Part shown: positions 1 through 5,856 of the stretch, piece after piece
Numbering within the stretch: position 1 is the stretch's first letter
Layout: each line of letters starts with the position of its first letter
From: Synergistaceae bacterium
GTDB taxonomy: Bacteria; Synergistota; Synergistia; Synergistales; Thermovirgaceae
Length of the DNA: 9,675 bases
Direction: 5' to 3'
NCBI GenBank assembly: GCA_003446665.1
Contig: DMCT01000015.1
Coordinates: 21,410-31,084, forward strand
Made by a program: the position numbers and the translations under genes
Notes under the pieces: model-generated
The model's input: only the letters and a program-made list of their open reading frames with translations
What the model was told of the DNA's origin: nothing
Databases searched by the model: none

Positions 1-344
1 GCGATCATAAAACCTGCCCCATAAAGTAAAAGCGACATCGCGAAAACAAGACCCTTGTGCGTGTTTATCCCGCCTGTTTCAGCAAACATGTCCTGTTCCA
101 TACGAAGCCCTTCCTGCCTCAACAGGGAAAGAGCGTCGCGGGGTGTTACGCCGGTGGTGCCTATCGATGCCTGATGCGGCCAGTGCGGTGCCAGCGCCAT
201 GGTGCTCGACAAAAAAGTCGTGTAATCCATGTCCTTATGGGCTCCAGGCCCTATCCTGTCCACCAGCCCAGGCTTCGGGGCCGTGTGGACCTCTGTCAGG
301 CAAGCCGCCGTAGCTAGTGCAGCCAAATGGATTTCGTGTTTCAC
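1..344 (-). CDS. citG: CitG-type triphosphoribosyl-dephospho-CoA synthase, N-terminal part (cut by window edge)
   Basis: This family makes 2'-(5''-triphosphoribosyl)-3'-dephospho-CoA from ATP and dephospho-CoA. The product is the precursor of the prosthetic group of citrate lyase (CitG) or malonate decarboxylase (MdcB). Reading the minus strand from GTG at 344-342 gives 114 codons with no stop, running off the left edge. The family signatures are clear: KPGLVDR at residues 24-30, GAHKDMD at 34-40, EQDMF at 83-87 and TGGINTHKG at 90-98. The GTG is supported by an AAGGAGG Shine-Dalgarno (353-359) eight bases upstream. The full protein should be about 280 residues, so most of the catalytic domain lies outside the window. 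The gene is divergent from the DtxR-type regulator, with 76 bases between start codons. CitG and MdcB cannot be separated from this fragment; a citrate lyase or malonate decarboxylase cluster to the left would decide. Confidence 0.9.
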   Translation of the reverse strand, partial: MKHEIHLAALATAACLTEVHTAPKPGLVDRIGPGAHKDMDYTTFLSSTMALAPHWPHQASIGTTGVTPRDALSLLRQEGLRMEQDMFAETGGINTHKGLVFAMSLLLYGAGFMI

Positions 345-357
345 GAATAAAACCTCC

Positions 358-386
358 TTGACGAAGCGGGACGACAGCTTCATACT
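358..386 (+). promoter_or_regulatory. Candidate sigma-70 promoter for the DtxR-type regulator operon
   Basis: TTGACG (358-363, 5 of 6 to the -35 consensus), a 17-base spacer and CATACT (381-386, 4 of 6 to the -10 consensus) lie just upstream of the gene starting at 421. Transcription would begin near 393. The -35 overlaps the Shine-Dalgarno of the divergent citG-type gene (353-359). A short dyad, AGCTT (376-380) and AAGCT (403-407), and two CTAGG copies 21 bases apart (385-389, 406-410) flank the start region. Either could be part of an operator, possibly for autoregulation, but both are short enough to arise by chance. Confidence 0.45.
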
Positions 387-420
387 AGGCAAAAACCAAA
401 CAAAGCTAGGGGAGACTAAC

Positions 421-918
421 ATGTCGTATCTTACGGCCAGAAACGAAGATTATCTTAAAACGATATATAAGCTTCAGGAAGAAAACAAGGTGGTACGGGT
501 AAAGGATCTTGCTACAAGCCTTGGCGTCCGGTCCCCGACAGTTGTGGGAAGCATTGCCCCACTCAAGGAAGCCGGACTGGTGAAACAGGAGCATTACGGA
601 TACATATCCTTGACTGAAGGCGGCCGCGATGTCGCCGGTTCCCTTGTAGAGCGGGAACTTCTTCTTAAGACCTTTTTCTCCAAGATACTCGGACTCGAGG
701 AAGAAGAGGCAAAAGTCAATGCCTGCAACATCGAACATTACATTACGCCACTATGCAGGGAGCGCTTTGTGGATTTTATCAGGTTTCTTGAGAAGTGTTC
801 AGAAGGGACGCCAAAATGGCTGGAGCATTTCAGGATTTTTCTGAAAACGGGCAAGAAGCCATCCTGCGACGGTTGTAAAGACCTTTTGACAGGCCCCGCG
901 GAGGCACGACGACAATGA
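421..918 (+). CDS. DtxR/MntR-family metal-dependent transcriptional regulator
   Basis: This is a 165-residue iron- or manganese-responsive repressor-type protein. Residues 9-65 form the winged helix-turn-helix, including DLATSLGV at 29-36, a recognition-helix region near 38-50 and the wing around HYGYISLT at 58-65. The dimerisation and metal-binding domain follows, with the signature ACNIEH at 101-106. By my alignment to DtxR, the primary metal ligands are kept: D10 (MntR D8, DtxR M10), C102, E105 and H106. The ancillary site looks altered, with E79, K83 and K98 in place of H79, E83 and H98. There is no SH3-like third domain, so the protein is MntR-length; it has a C-terminal CxxC pair (C149, C152). 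ATG 421 is chosen because AGGGGAG (408-414) lies six bases upstream and the family alignment begins there. The frame stays open further upstream, but only through the divergent promoter and gene. Its last bases overlap the next gene as ATGA. Confidence 0.9.
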   Translation: MSYLTARNEDYLKTIYKLQEENKVVRVKDLATSLGVRSPTVVGSIAPLKEAGLVKQEHYGYISLTEGGRDVAGSLVERELLLKTFFSKILGLEEEEAKVNACNIEHYITPLCRERFVDFIRFLEKCSEGTPKWLEHFRIFLKTGKKPSCDGCKDLLTGPAEARRQ

Positions 919-2933
919 AGAAAAAAATCATCAAAACCCTGTCTGGTCTTTTTGCCACTCTTGTGGTGGTGATACCTGCTTGTGCGGACGGGACTCCTCC
1001 TGCAATCGAGACTAATTTCCAGGATCTTTTCGCCGAAAAACAATGGAACGCAATGGACGCGTTAGCGGGGAAGGCTGGAGAGGCTCTTTCGGTAAAAGAA
1101 AAGGTCCTTTACGGGAATTCGCTTTGGTTTCGGGGCGACTTCAAAAGAGGTCTCGACGTTTTCCGGGAGGTCGAAAAGAACGTGCCGCCGCAAATCCTCC
1201 CCTATCTGCGCATGAGGATAGTTCTGGGTCTTGAAAGGACAGGGCAAACCTGCGAGGCTCTGAAAGAAGCGCTGGCGCTGGAGGACGAAAAGGACGATGT
1301 CCTTGCCCCCTATGTCTATTATGCCATAGGCAGGCTTTCGCGAAGTCTTGGGGAAGCGTCTCTGGCTGAACGGGCTTACCGTTCCATGGCCCTCGTGGCC
1401 TCCGACACGGAACAGAAATGCACAGCTTTGAGGGAGCTTTTCGCCCTTTCTGCTGCGGATGCGGATGACGCCCGGGCACTTTTGGGACTCGAACCCTTGA
1501 ATGAGGCCGCCCTCGATGTTTTGGAAAAAACCGGACCACCATATCAAGCAAAAGACGCGCTCCTGCTGGCGGAAGCCTCTATTTCGCAGAAACAGCACGA
1601 AAAGGTTCTCGAATATCTTTCGAATACGGCTGAGGCAGGTAAATCTGAAGAACAAAGGATCTCTCTGCTTGCTGCGCGAGCACATGCGTCATTGGGTCGT
1701 AAACGTGGGGCGGCGGACGAGTTCTATGGTCTGGCCTCGTCGGATCAAGTCGACGAAAACCTTGCTATGGAAGCAATTTCCCTGCTGAAAGAGATGGCGC
1801 GCAGAGAAAACGACGGTTACGCAAAGGAGCTTTTGGCGGCGCTTACGGTTTCCGGTAAAAGCGGTGTCAGAGCCGGGGCAATGGCGGCGCTCGTGGAAAC
1901 CTACCGACGCGAGGGGGACGAAAAGCAGAGGATCTTCTGGGAGGATAAACTTCTGGAATCTCATCCACAAAACCCTCTGGCTGTTCCGATCATGTGGGAG
2001 CGAGGGTGGGGAGCATGGAAGGAGAGCAGGCCTGAAAGGGCCGCAAGTTTCTGGGATGCCGCATTGCAAGCAGGACCTTCAAACAGGGATGAGGCAAAGT
2101 TGCTTTATTGGCTACAAAGGGCAAGGAAAGATTTGGGGCAAAACACTTCAGACATTACAGAACCTTTGCGCATGAAGCATCCGCTTGACTACTATACATT
2201 GATAGCCCTGGAGAACCCTTCATTTCCGGTTTCAGAGGGAAAATCGGCTTTGCTCGAACACGCAGGACATGATCTTGAAAACTGGGGGTTCATGATATAC
2301 GCGCGGATGCACCTGCTTCAGGAAGGCTCTCCAGGTTCTGTCTACAGGGCGGCCCTTATTTCATGGTGGCTTGGTGATTACTATGGATCATACCTGCAAG
2401 CTCATGCGGTTTACCGCCAGCTTCCCCGCGACGGGAGCGTCCCACCCGAACTTCTGGATATTCTTTTCCCGCTTCCTTATGCCGACTATGTGCGGAATGC
2501 ATCGGAACGCTTCAGTGTTCCTTCTCATGATATCTGGGCTATTATGAGAAGAGAAAGCGCATTTAACCCAGGAGCGGTCAGCCATGCGGGGGCGATAGGC
2601 CTCATGCAGCTCATGCCGCCGACAGCCAGGGAAAACGCGCAAATGCTCGGTTTGGGCGATGACTTCAATTTGTTCGATCCGCAAGTGAACATTCTTCTGG
2701 GTACCAATCACTTCAAAAGGCTTTTGGGCATGTTCGAGAAAGTGGAACAGGCCATTGCCGCTTACAATGCGGGGCAGGGAAGGGTTAAGTCCTGGGTCGG
2801 CGATTCTTATGACAGGACGGAGTGGATAGAAGATATCCCCTTCGATGAAACGCGGGAATTCGTAAGACAAGTTTTGGCAAACAGGGATGTCTACACGTAC
2901 TTGACAAAAATACAGGACGAAGAAGAGGATTAA
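915..2933 (+). CDS. slt: Secreted Slt-type soluble lytic transglycosylase
   Basis: This 672-residue periplasmic murein hydrolase cleaves peptidoglycan between MurNAc and GlcNAc, leaving 1,6-anhydroMurNAc ends. The N-terminus is a signal peptide: basic MKKKIIK, a hydrophobic stretch to about residue 21, and an A-C-A site at 22-24. Cys23 could instead be a lipobox cysteine, but Pro21 makes that less likely. Residues 30-520 are helical with TPR-like repeats, as in the ring-shaped superhelix of Slt70. The C-terminal SLT domain (GH23) spans about 535-665, with catalytic Glu547 in RRESAFNP, the GAIGLMQLMP motif at 559-568 and AAYNAGQGRV at 615-624. The length is close to E. coli Slt. The start ATG lies inside the regulator's stop (ATGA), with CGGAGG at 899-904, so translation is probably coupled. 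A cell-wall enzyme co-translated with a metal regulator is unusual, and the sequence does not explain it. Confidence 0.93.
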   Translation: MKKKIIKTLSGLFATLVVVIPACADGTPPAIETNFQDLFAEKQWNAMDALAGKAGEALSVKEKVLYGNSLWFRGDFKRGLDVFREVEKNVPPQILPYLRMRIVLGLERTGQTCEALKEALALEDEKDDVLAPYVYYAIGRLSRSLGEASLAERAYRSMALVASDTEQKCTALRELFALSAADADDARALLGLEPLNEAALDVLEKTGPPYQAKDALLLAEASISQKQHEKVLEYLSNTAEAGKSEEQRISLLAARAHASLGRKRGAADEFYGLASSDQVDENLAMEAISLLKEMARRENDGYAKELLAALTVSGKSGVRAGAMAALVETYRREGDEKQRIFWEDKLLESHPQNPLAVPIMWERGWGAWKESRPERAASFWDAALQAGPSNRDEAKLLYWLQRARKDLGQNTSDITEPLRMKHPLDYYTLIALENPSFPVSEGKSALLEHAGHDLENWGFMIYARMHLLQEGSPGSVYRAALISWWLGDYYGSYLQAHAVYRQLPRDGSVPPELLDILFPLPYADYVRNASERFSVPSHDIWAIMRRESAFNPGAVSHAGAIGLMQLMPPTARENAQMLGLGDDFNLFDPQVNILLGTNHFKRLLGMFEKVEQAIAAYNAGQGRVKSWVGDSYDRTEWIEDIPFDETREFVRQVLANRDVYTYLTKIQDEEED

Positions 2934-2938
2934 CGCTA

Positions 2939-2944
2939 TATAAT
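2939..2944 (+). promoter_or_regulatory. Possible -10 box upstream of the YbaK-type gene
   Basis: A perfect TATAAT occurs 23 bases before the ATG at 2967, in the 33-base gap after the transglycosylase stop. The hexamer expected 17 bases upstream (2916-2921) is a poor -35, and the nearby TTGACA (2901-2906) is 32 bases away, too far. The downstream gene may therefore have its own weak promoter or simply be read through from the upstream operon. No hairpin terminator is visible in the gap. Confidence 0.2.
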
Positions 2945-2966
2945 TCGTATTCGGGAGTGAGTTTTC

Positions 2967-3470
2967 ATGCAAATGACGGAAAACGAGGAAGCGGCTGTCG
3001 CAAAAGTAAGGGGTTTTCTGGAAGGAAACGGATATGAAAATATAATTCGTCGGACTAACGAAACAATAAAAACCGTAGACGATGCCGCGAAAGCTGTAGG
3101 AGCTCCACCCGAGGAAATTCTCAAGTCGATCCTCCTGTTGGCTGACGACAAACCAGTACTTGCGCTGATGTCAGGCCCCAACAGGGTTGACCTTCGCAAA
3201 GTCAAATCCTTACTCGGAGCAAAAAAAATCTCCATGGCACGACCCGAATGGGTCTTCGAGTTTTCCGGCTACAAAGTGGGAGGCGTTCCTCCCATAGGAT
3301 ATGACAAACAGCCGCTTTCTTTGATCGACGAGACCCTTTTCAAGCATGATGTAGTATGGGCAGCCGCCGGTACGGAACACGCTTTCTTTCCGGTCAGGCC
3401 CGAAGAACTTAAAAGGCTGACCGGAGGGAAAGCCTGTGACATCAGGAAAAATTCCGGGCCTTCAGACTAG
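2967..3470 (+). CDS. YbaK/ProX-family aminoacyl-tRNA deacylase
   Basis: This 167-residue cytosolic protein is of the trans-editing family related to the ProRS INS domain. Members hydrolyse mischarged tRNA such as Cys-tRNA(Pro) or Ala-tRNA(Pro). Residues 35-160 match the family: TVDDAAKAVG at 36-45, the conserved Lys53 in ILKSIL, RVDLRKVKSLLGAK at 73-86, the substrate-loop GGVPPIG at 105-111, DETLFKHDVVWAAAGTEH ending at 138, and RPEELKRLTG at 144-153. The start at 2967 is supported by GGGAG (2953-2957); Met3 is an alternative but is further from it. The gene follows the transglycosylase after 33 bases on the same strand, but a functional link is not obvious. Its TAG stop is shared with the converging PPC gene. 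The exact misacylated substrate (Cys, Ala or other) cannot be assigned from sequence alone. Confidence 0.9.
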   Translation: MQMTENEEAAVAKVRGFLEGNGYENIIRRTNETIKTVDDAAKAVGAPPEEILKSILLLADDKPVLALMSGPNRVDLRKVKSLLGAKKISMARPEWVFEFSGYKVGGVPPIGYDKQPLSLIDETLFKHDVVWAAAGTEHAFFPVRPEELKRLTGGKACDIRKNSGPSD

Positions 3471-3889
3471 CGCTTTTCAGGAACAATTGCCTCGAACCAG
3501 CCGTCGTTTTCTCTCCTGAGGCGAAGGGACTGCATCGGTAGTATGGCAATCTCCAGGTTGTGATCACAGGACGCCCCGAGAATGTGTCCGCTTATTGCCG
3601 AGTGGTCCCTTCCGTTAAAAACGGCGTGCAGGTGAGGGTAGATCAAATTTCCCCTGTAACTGATATTGCCGGAAAGCGCGACAAGCTCAAAAGGGCCCTG
3701 AATTGTTTCCTGGATATATTCCGAACCGGTGTACCACCCGAAAGTGACATTACGGATCATCCCAAGCCCGCTAAGTATTACTGCGGAATCGATCCCATAT
3801 TCCTCACAGGCTAAGCTGATGGATCTGTGGAGGTCCTCGCCGTCAGAAAGCCTGATGAAAACCATATCACCGCTGGCAGCATACCGCAT
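3467..3889 (-). CDS. Stand-alone PPC-domain (DUF296) protein
   Basis: This 140-residue protein consists almost entirely of the PPC/DUF296 fold, which also occurs fused to AT-hooks in plant DNA-binding proteins. Bacterial stand-alone members form trimers and have no settled function. The signatures are ILSGLGMIRNVTFGWY at 38-53, FELVALSGNIS at 67-77, PHLHAVF at 85-91 and SGHILGA at 100-106. The histidines at 86, 88 and 102 correspond to the proposed metal-site residues. There is no AT-hook and no signal peptide. The chosen ATG (3889-3887) has a strong AAGGAGGAG (3896-3904) six bases upstream. A frame extending to 3982 exists, but it would run through that Shine-Dalgarno and the divergent promoters, and its extra residues do not look like family sequence. 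The stop overlaps the converging YbaK-type gene by four bases. Confidence 0.85.
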   Translation of the reverse strand: MRYAASGDMVFIRLSDGEDLHRSISLACEEYGIDSAVILSGLGMIRNVTFGWYTGSEYIQETIQGPFELVALSGNISYRGNLIYPHLHAVFNGRDHSAISGHILGASCDHNLEIAILPMQSLRLRRENDGWFEAIVPEKR

Positions 3890-3928
3890 GGTTTTCTCCT
3901 CCTTATTTTGTGTGGGTGGTCTAATGCT

Positions 3929-3937
3929 ATTGTAACA
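3929..3937 (-). promoter_or_regulatory. Candidate extended -10 promoter for the PPC gene
   Basis: Read on the minus strand, TGT precedes TACAAT (-10 hexamer 3929-3934, TGn at 3935-3937), an extended -10 element about 40 bases before the start codon. No convincing -35 lies upstream, which is tolerable for extended -10 promoters. It abuts the -35 of the divergent TauE/SafE promoter, so the two would compete for polymerase. Confidence 0.35.
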
Positions 3938-3964
3938 TGACATAGGGTCGGCCTGTGGTAAAAT
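3937..3964 (+). promoter_or_regulatory. Candidate promoter for the TauE/SafE permease gene
   Basis: ATGACA (3937-3942, 5 of 6 to the -35 consensus), a 16-base spacer and TAAAAT (3959-3964, 5 of 6 to the -10 consensus) carry an additional TGG extended -10 element (3956-3958). Transcription would start near 3971, about 33 bases before ATG 4004. It is packed against the divergent PPC promoter. Confidence 0.5.
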
Positions 3965-4003
3965 TCTCTGGCGTGAATACAAGAAAGGTACGGAGGAACG
4001 AAC

Positions 4004-4759
4004 ATGTCTCTTGGGATGATACTTGCAACGGTCGCTATCGGAGTCTGCGCAGGTTTTCTTAACACCATAGCCGGTGGAGGAACTCTTCTGGCGTTGCCTT
4101 TTTTGATTTTTCTGGGTTTGGATGCCTCGGTAGCAAATGCTACCAACAGGGTAGCAATTCTTTTACAGAACATGGTTGCGACAGCCCGTTTCAAAAAACG
4201 AAAGGTACTTTCATTCAGGGAGGCCCTGACACTGGCGATTCCGGCCACGGCAGGGGCAGTTTGCGGAACTCTCTTGGCTGTGCAACTCGATGAAAGGTAT
4301 CTGAAGATCCTTATCGCGGTAATAATTACAGTTATGGCCTTTCTCCTGGTGACGAAGCCGACCATGTGGGAATCGCAGAAGGAAAACAAATGGCCACGGT
4401 GGCTTACCATGGTGATTTTCTTTTTTATAGGTGCCTACGGGGGGTTCATCCAGGCAGGTGTAGGGTTCATCCTGTTGTGGGCGCTGGTAGGCGTCGTAGG
4501 TAAAGATCTGGTGCGCGCCAACGCACTGAAAGTGTCAATAGTGATGAGCTATACCGCTATAAGTCTTGCCCTCTTCATGTCTTACGGCATGGTGGATTTT
4601 GGAGTAGGCTTCGCACTGGCCGCGGGCAACATGACAGGCGCATACCTGGGGGCATGGTTTGCCGTAGAAAAGGGTAACAGGTGGATTCGCTACATATTGG
4701 CGGCTGTTGTGTCCGCAAGTGCCATAAGAATGATCATCCAGGCCCTTGGAGGCATGTAG
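4004..4759 (+). CDS. TauE/SafE-family (DUF81) membrane permease, probable anion exporter
   Basis: This 251-residue inner-membrane protein has about eight hydrophobic segments arranged as two related halves, as in the sulfite/organosulfur exporter family. The first-half signature includes GFLNTIAGGGTLLALP at 17-32 followed by VANATNRVAILLQN at 43-56. The second-half counterpart is GAYGGFIQAGVGF at 143-155 followed by VRANALKVSIV at 170-180. The cytosolic loop between the halves is rich in charged residues (about 118-133). The start has CGGAGG (3991-3996) seven bases upstream. Substrates in the family include sulfite, sulfoacetate and other small anions. Nothing nearby (no taurine or sulfur genes) identifies the substrate here. 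The gene stands alone between a divergent PPC gene and a converging asparaginase gene 16 bases away. Confidence 0.88.
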   Translation: MSLGMILATVAIGVCAGFLNTIAGGGTLLALPFLIFLGLDASVANATNRVAILLQNMVATARFKKRKVLSFREALTLAIPATAGAVCGTLLAVQLDERYLKILIAVIITVMAFLLVTKPTMWESQKENKWPRWLTMVIFFFIGAYGGFIQAGVGFILLWALVGVVGKDLVRANALKVSIVMSYTAISLALFMSYGMVDFGVGFALAAGNMTGAYLGAWFAVEKGNRWIRYILAAVVSASAIRMIIQALGGM

Positions 4760-4775
4760 GTAGGTATCTCGAGTA

Positions 4776-5765
4776 TTATTCTCCACTGAGCAGGTATTCC
4801 TGCAGTTTGTCTCCCTTGTATCCTGCCCCCAGACCTACGGAAAGTCTGAGGCGCGCCTGCTCCGGCCTGAGAGAGCCGCCTTCGAGCACACCCAGCTCCA
4901 TGAGCTTTCTTGCGCTGCCCTCGAAACCATAGGGGGTGATGACATACCCTCTTGGGCAGCGGGATGTAATTACGATCTGTGTACCTGATTTCAGCAGAGC
5001 CTTGATGTACTGAACCCATGAAGGCGGCACATTGCCTCCCCCGAAGCCTGCCAGCACAAGGCCGTCAAGGCCGCTATCCGACGCAAGGCATGCGAGTGTA
5101 CGCGTTCCTCCTCCCATTGATGCCCAAAGTATTTCAACATCCTTGGATGGGTTTATGCCCCGGTCCAGGGATGGGGGCCGGTTGGGTTTCCTGCTTACGT
5201 GTATCCTCCCGTCGACAAATTCCCCTATGGGGCCTCGCCCCGGAGCCGAAAAAGCATCCCGCCGGTGGCTCACTTCTTTCATTATTTCGGAAGCGGCGAA
5301 AATCTGGTCTTGGAAACAGGCGACCGCGCCCATCCCCCATAGAGCCTCGGAAGATGCCGCCTGTATAGCCTGCCAAAGGTTGATGGCAGCGTCACTGCTG
5401 AGCTGTGATACGGGTGTCATGGCCCCGGTAAAAACTACCGGCTGGGGGTAAGGCCAAAGGAGATCCGTTAAATAGGCCATTTCCTCGAGCGCGTCGGTAC
5501 CGCACGAAACGACAACCCCTTTGCAACCCTCCTGCACTAGTTGCGCCAGGAGGTCGACAAGATCGGTTGTCATTCTTATAGTATAGTGACTACTGGGTTG
5601 GTGGCTCCAGTCGATAATTTCCAACTCGTTTTTGGCCTCCGGGGGCAGCAGCTCCAATAGGGCCCCGGCGGCTTTAGTTGGAACGAAACCGTTCTGCCGG
5701 CCATTGAAAGTCATGCTTATGGTCCCGCCTGTTCCCACAAAGGCGATTTTTTCACGTCTGGGCAT
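4776..5765 (-). CDS. Cytosolic L-asparaginase (asparaginase/glutaminase family)
   Basis: This 329-residue enzyme hydrolyses L-asparagine to aspartate and ammonia. The N-terminal motif FVGTGGTIS (9-17) carries the nucleophile Thr15. The second catalytic motif CGTDALEEMAY (88-98) carries Thr90-Asp91, and Lys163 in EIMKEVSHRRDAF fits the conserved catalytic Lys. VVFTGAM at 110-116, LWASMGGGTRT at 213-223 and LDGLVLAGFGGGNVP at 233-247 complete the fold. There is no signal peptide, so it is cytosolic, as in type I enzymes; type I and II cannot be separated strictly by sequence here. The start at 5765 is preferred over an in-frame upstream ATG at 5798 because AGGAGG lies about seven bases before it and the family alignment begins there. 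One oddity is that the usual SDGPxNL segment reads SDAAINL at 124-130. It is divergent from trkA. Confidence 0.93.
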   Translation of the reverse strand: MPRREKIAFVGTGGTISMTFNGRQNGFVPTKAAGALLELLPPEAKNELEIIDWSHQPSSHYTIRMTTDLVDLLAQLVQEGCKGVVVSCGTDALEEMAYLTDLLWPYPQPVVFTGAMTPVSQLSSDAAINLWQAIQAASSEALWGMGAVACFQDQIFAASEIMKEVSHRRDAFSAPGRGPIGEFVDGRIHVSRKPNRPPSLDRGINPSKDVEILWASMGGGTRTLACLASDSGLDGLVLAGFGGGNVPPSWVQYIKALLKSGTQIVITSRCPRGYVITPYGFEGSARKLMELGVLEGGSLRPEQARLRLSVGLGAGYKGDKLQEYLLSGE

Positions 5766-5800
5766 GTAGCCACCTCCTGTTCCGCACAAGTTTATCATCT

Positions 5801-5828
5801 TTCACGTAATAAGCGGAGGCGGTATGCT
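5801..5828 (+). promoter_or_regulatory. Weak candidate promoter for trkA-trkH
   Basis: TTCACG (5801-5806, 4 of 6), a 16-base spacer and TATGCT (5823-5828, 4 of 6) lie 28 bases upstream of the trkA start, within the 91-base divergent gap with the asparaginase gene. No stronger pair is visible for either direction in this gap. Confidence 0.3.
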
Positions 5829-5856
5829 GGCCTTGTCGTAAAGGGGTTGATGTTTT

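Noticed and set aside
229..420. N-terminal extension of the DtxR-type regulator
   Set aside because: The extension would overlap the citG-type gene and the operon promoter. The family homology and a well-spaced Shine-Dalgarno both point to the ATG at 421.
1062..1685. Long open frame on the minus strand opposite the lytic transglycosylase gene
   Set aside because: It is fully antisense to a well-supported family protein, has a low-complexity Arg/Phe/Ser-rich composition, no family signature and no Shine-Dalgarno.
2901..2944. TTGACA and TATAAT as a promoter pair before the YbaK-type gene
   Set aside because: The hexamers are separated by 32 bases, nearly twice the workable spacing. Only the -10-like box is kept, as a weak candidate.
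2388..2972. Minus-strand open frame opposite the SLT domain
   Set aside because: It mirrors the catalytic domain coding sequence in another frame, and nothing in its translation resembles a domain.
3890..3982. N-terminal extension of the PPC protein
   Set aside because: The extra residues do not resemble the family, and the extension would include the strong Shine-Dalgarno and the promoter of the shorter form.
4757..4780. Terminator between the TauE/SafE and asparaginase genes
   Set aside because: The 16-base gap holds only a short CTCGAG palindrome, with no stable stem or U-tract.
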